NCBI RefSeq assembly: GCF_019749295.1
Contig: NZ_JACWFG010000008.1
Location: 124,001-188,000 of the forward strand
DNA: 64,000 nt
Source: Neobacillus niacini
GTDB taxonomy: Bacteria > Bacillota > Bacilli > Bacillales > Cytobacillaceae
Reading direction: 5' to 3'
Below the pieces are notes generated by a model. It saw only the letters and a program-made list of their open reading frames with translations, did no database searches and had not been told where the DNA came from. The stretch's first letter is position 1, and each line of letters starts with the position of its first letter. Both the position numbers and the translations under genes were made by a program. This document shows positions 63,264 through 64,000 of this stretch, piece after piece.

Positions 63264-64000
63264 TTGAAACAACCAATTGGTGTCATTGATTCCGGAGTTG
63301 GTGGATTAACGGTAGCTAAGGAGATTATGAGACAGCTTCCAAATGAAAAAATTATTTATTTGGGAGATACGGCAAGGTGTCCATACGGTCCAAGACCTCT
63401 TAAGGAGGTAAAAAGGTTCACCTGGGAGCTGACTTCATTTTTATTAGAAAAGAACATAAAAATGCTGGTCATTGCCTGTAACACTGCAACGGCTGCAGTC
63501 CTAGATGAAATAAGAAACGAACTAAGTATCCCTGTTATAGGTGTAATCTACCCTGGAGCACGTGCGGCGATTAAAACGACTAAAAACTACCGCGTAGGGA
63601 TAATTGGAACAGAAGGAACAATCAAGAGCGGTGCTTATGAAAAGGCATTAAAAGCATTAAACAGCCGTTTATATATTGCAGGACAAGCATGTCCAAAGTT
63701 TGTACCTCTCGTTGAGAGCGGGGAATATGACGGGGAAATTGCGGAACGAATTGTCGTTGAAGCACTTAAGCCTCTGCAAAATCAAAATTTAGATACACTG
63801 ATCCTCGGATGTACCCATTATCCTTTGCTTGAACCCCTTATTCAAAAAGTGATGGGTGAAAATGTAAATGTCATCAGTTCGGGGGATGAAACGGCCAGGG
63901 AAATTAGTGCGATTCTCCAATATAATGGAATCCTTGAAACAAATGAGGACAAGTCAGAGCATGAATTTTATACGACAGGCTCAAGGTATATTTTTTCAAA
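63264..64000 (+). CDS. racE: Glutamate racemase, 3' truncated by window edge
   Basis: Makes D-glutamate for peptidoglycan from L-glutamate. 245 complete codons are visible out of roughly 270. From TTG 63264 it reads [45 protein letters not shown]. Both catalytic cysteines are present, in [13 protein letters not shown] and [11 protein letters not shown], with the first Asp in [17 protein letters not shown] gives a modest ribosome binding site. It is likely cotranscribed with ysmB. Confidence 0.96.
   Translation, partial: MKQPIGVIDSGVGGLTVAKEIMRQLPNEKIIYLGDTARCPYGPRPLKEVKRFTWELTSFLLEKNIKMLVIACNTATAAVLDEIRNELSIPVIGVIYPGARAAIKTTKNYRVGIIGTEGTIKSGAYEKALKALNSRLYIAGQACPKFVPLVESGEYDGEIAERIVVEALKPLQNQNLDTLILGCTHYPLLEPLIQKVMGENVNVISSGDETAREISAILQYNGILETNEDKSEHEFYTTGSRYIFS

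Overview
The window is 64 kb of chromosome from a low-GC, endospore-forming Bacillaceae bacterium (Bacillus sensu lato; a genus such as Neobacillus or Cytobacillus is possible but cannot be fixed from this sequence). The reasons are GGAGG-type ribosome binding sites with frequent TTG/GTG starts, sigma-A, sigma-W and sigma-K type promoters, spore genes (ytvI, ytaF, ytxC, sspI, gerE), T-box leaders, and gene order that closely follows the Bacillus subtilis accA-to-racE segment as I recall it.

Layout. 1-4.3 kb: end of accA, then pfkA-pyk and fxsA. 4.3-9.9 kb: ytvI, a DUF441 gene, and the TCA genes citZ-icd-mdh. 10-18 kb: a MaoC-like gene, the phoPR two-component system, polA, mutM, ytaF, coaE. 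18-21.3 kb: a 52-bp tandem array, a NERD-domain gene, gapB with two CcpN-type operators, and speD behind a structured leader. 21.3-28 kb: nrdR, primosome genes dnaB-dnaI, ytxC, and T-box-controlled thrS. 28-34 kb: a 20-21-bp array, the L20-regulated infC-rpmI-rplT operon, ysdA, a VTT/DedA gene, sigma-W-controlled ysdB, dut, a DUF2089/membrane-protein pair, and ysdC. 34-41.8 kb: sspI, an rRNA methyltransferase gene, T-box-controlled pheST, a 15-copy 52-bp array, rnhC, zapA, a cvpA-like gene. 41.8-52.3 kb: polX, mutS2, yshE, a 25-codon membrane ORF, then the fatty-acid degradation cluster lcfA-fadR-fadB-etfBA and trxA. 52.3-57 kb: a GC-rich interspersed element, uvrC, and a lysine riboswitch with lysC. 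57-64 kb: sdhCAB, a sortase gene, gerE, an aldose epimerase gene, a MarR regulator and the start of racE.

How it works together. The region joins glycolysis (pfkA, pyk), gluconeogenesis (gapB), the TCA cycle (citZ, icd, mdh, sdh) and beta-oxidation, with sites for CcpA (cre), CcpN and FadR placed as expected for carbon-source control. DNA replication and repair genes (polA, mutM, dnaB, dnaI, polX, mutS2, uvrC, rnhC) are interspersed.

The least ordinary parts are non-coding. First, the speD leader of about 140 nt is closed by a perfect 10-bp helix and contains an 8-nt anti-Shine-Dalgarno, so it looks like a translational riboregulator. Second, six intergenic tandem arrays with unrelated sequences share design features. 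Most units contain a short palindrome, the periods are about 20-21, 28 or 51-52 bp, and two arrays end in a functional-looking terminator. Three of the six lie between convergent genes. Third, there are two dispersed repeat families, one of them with an internally deleted copy.
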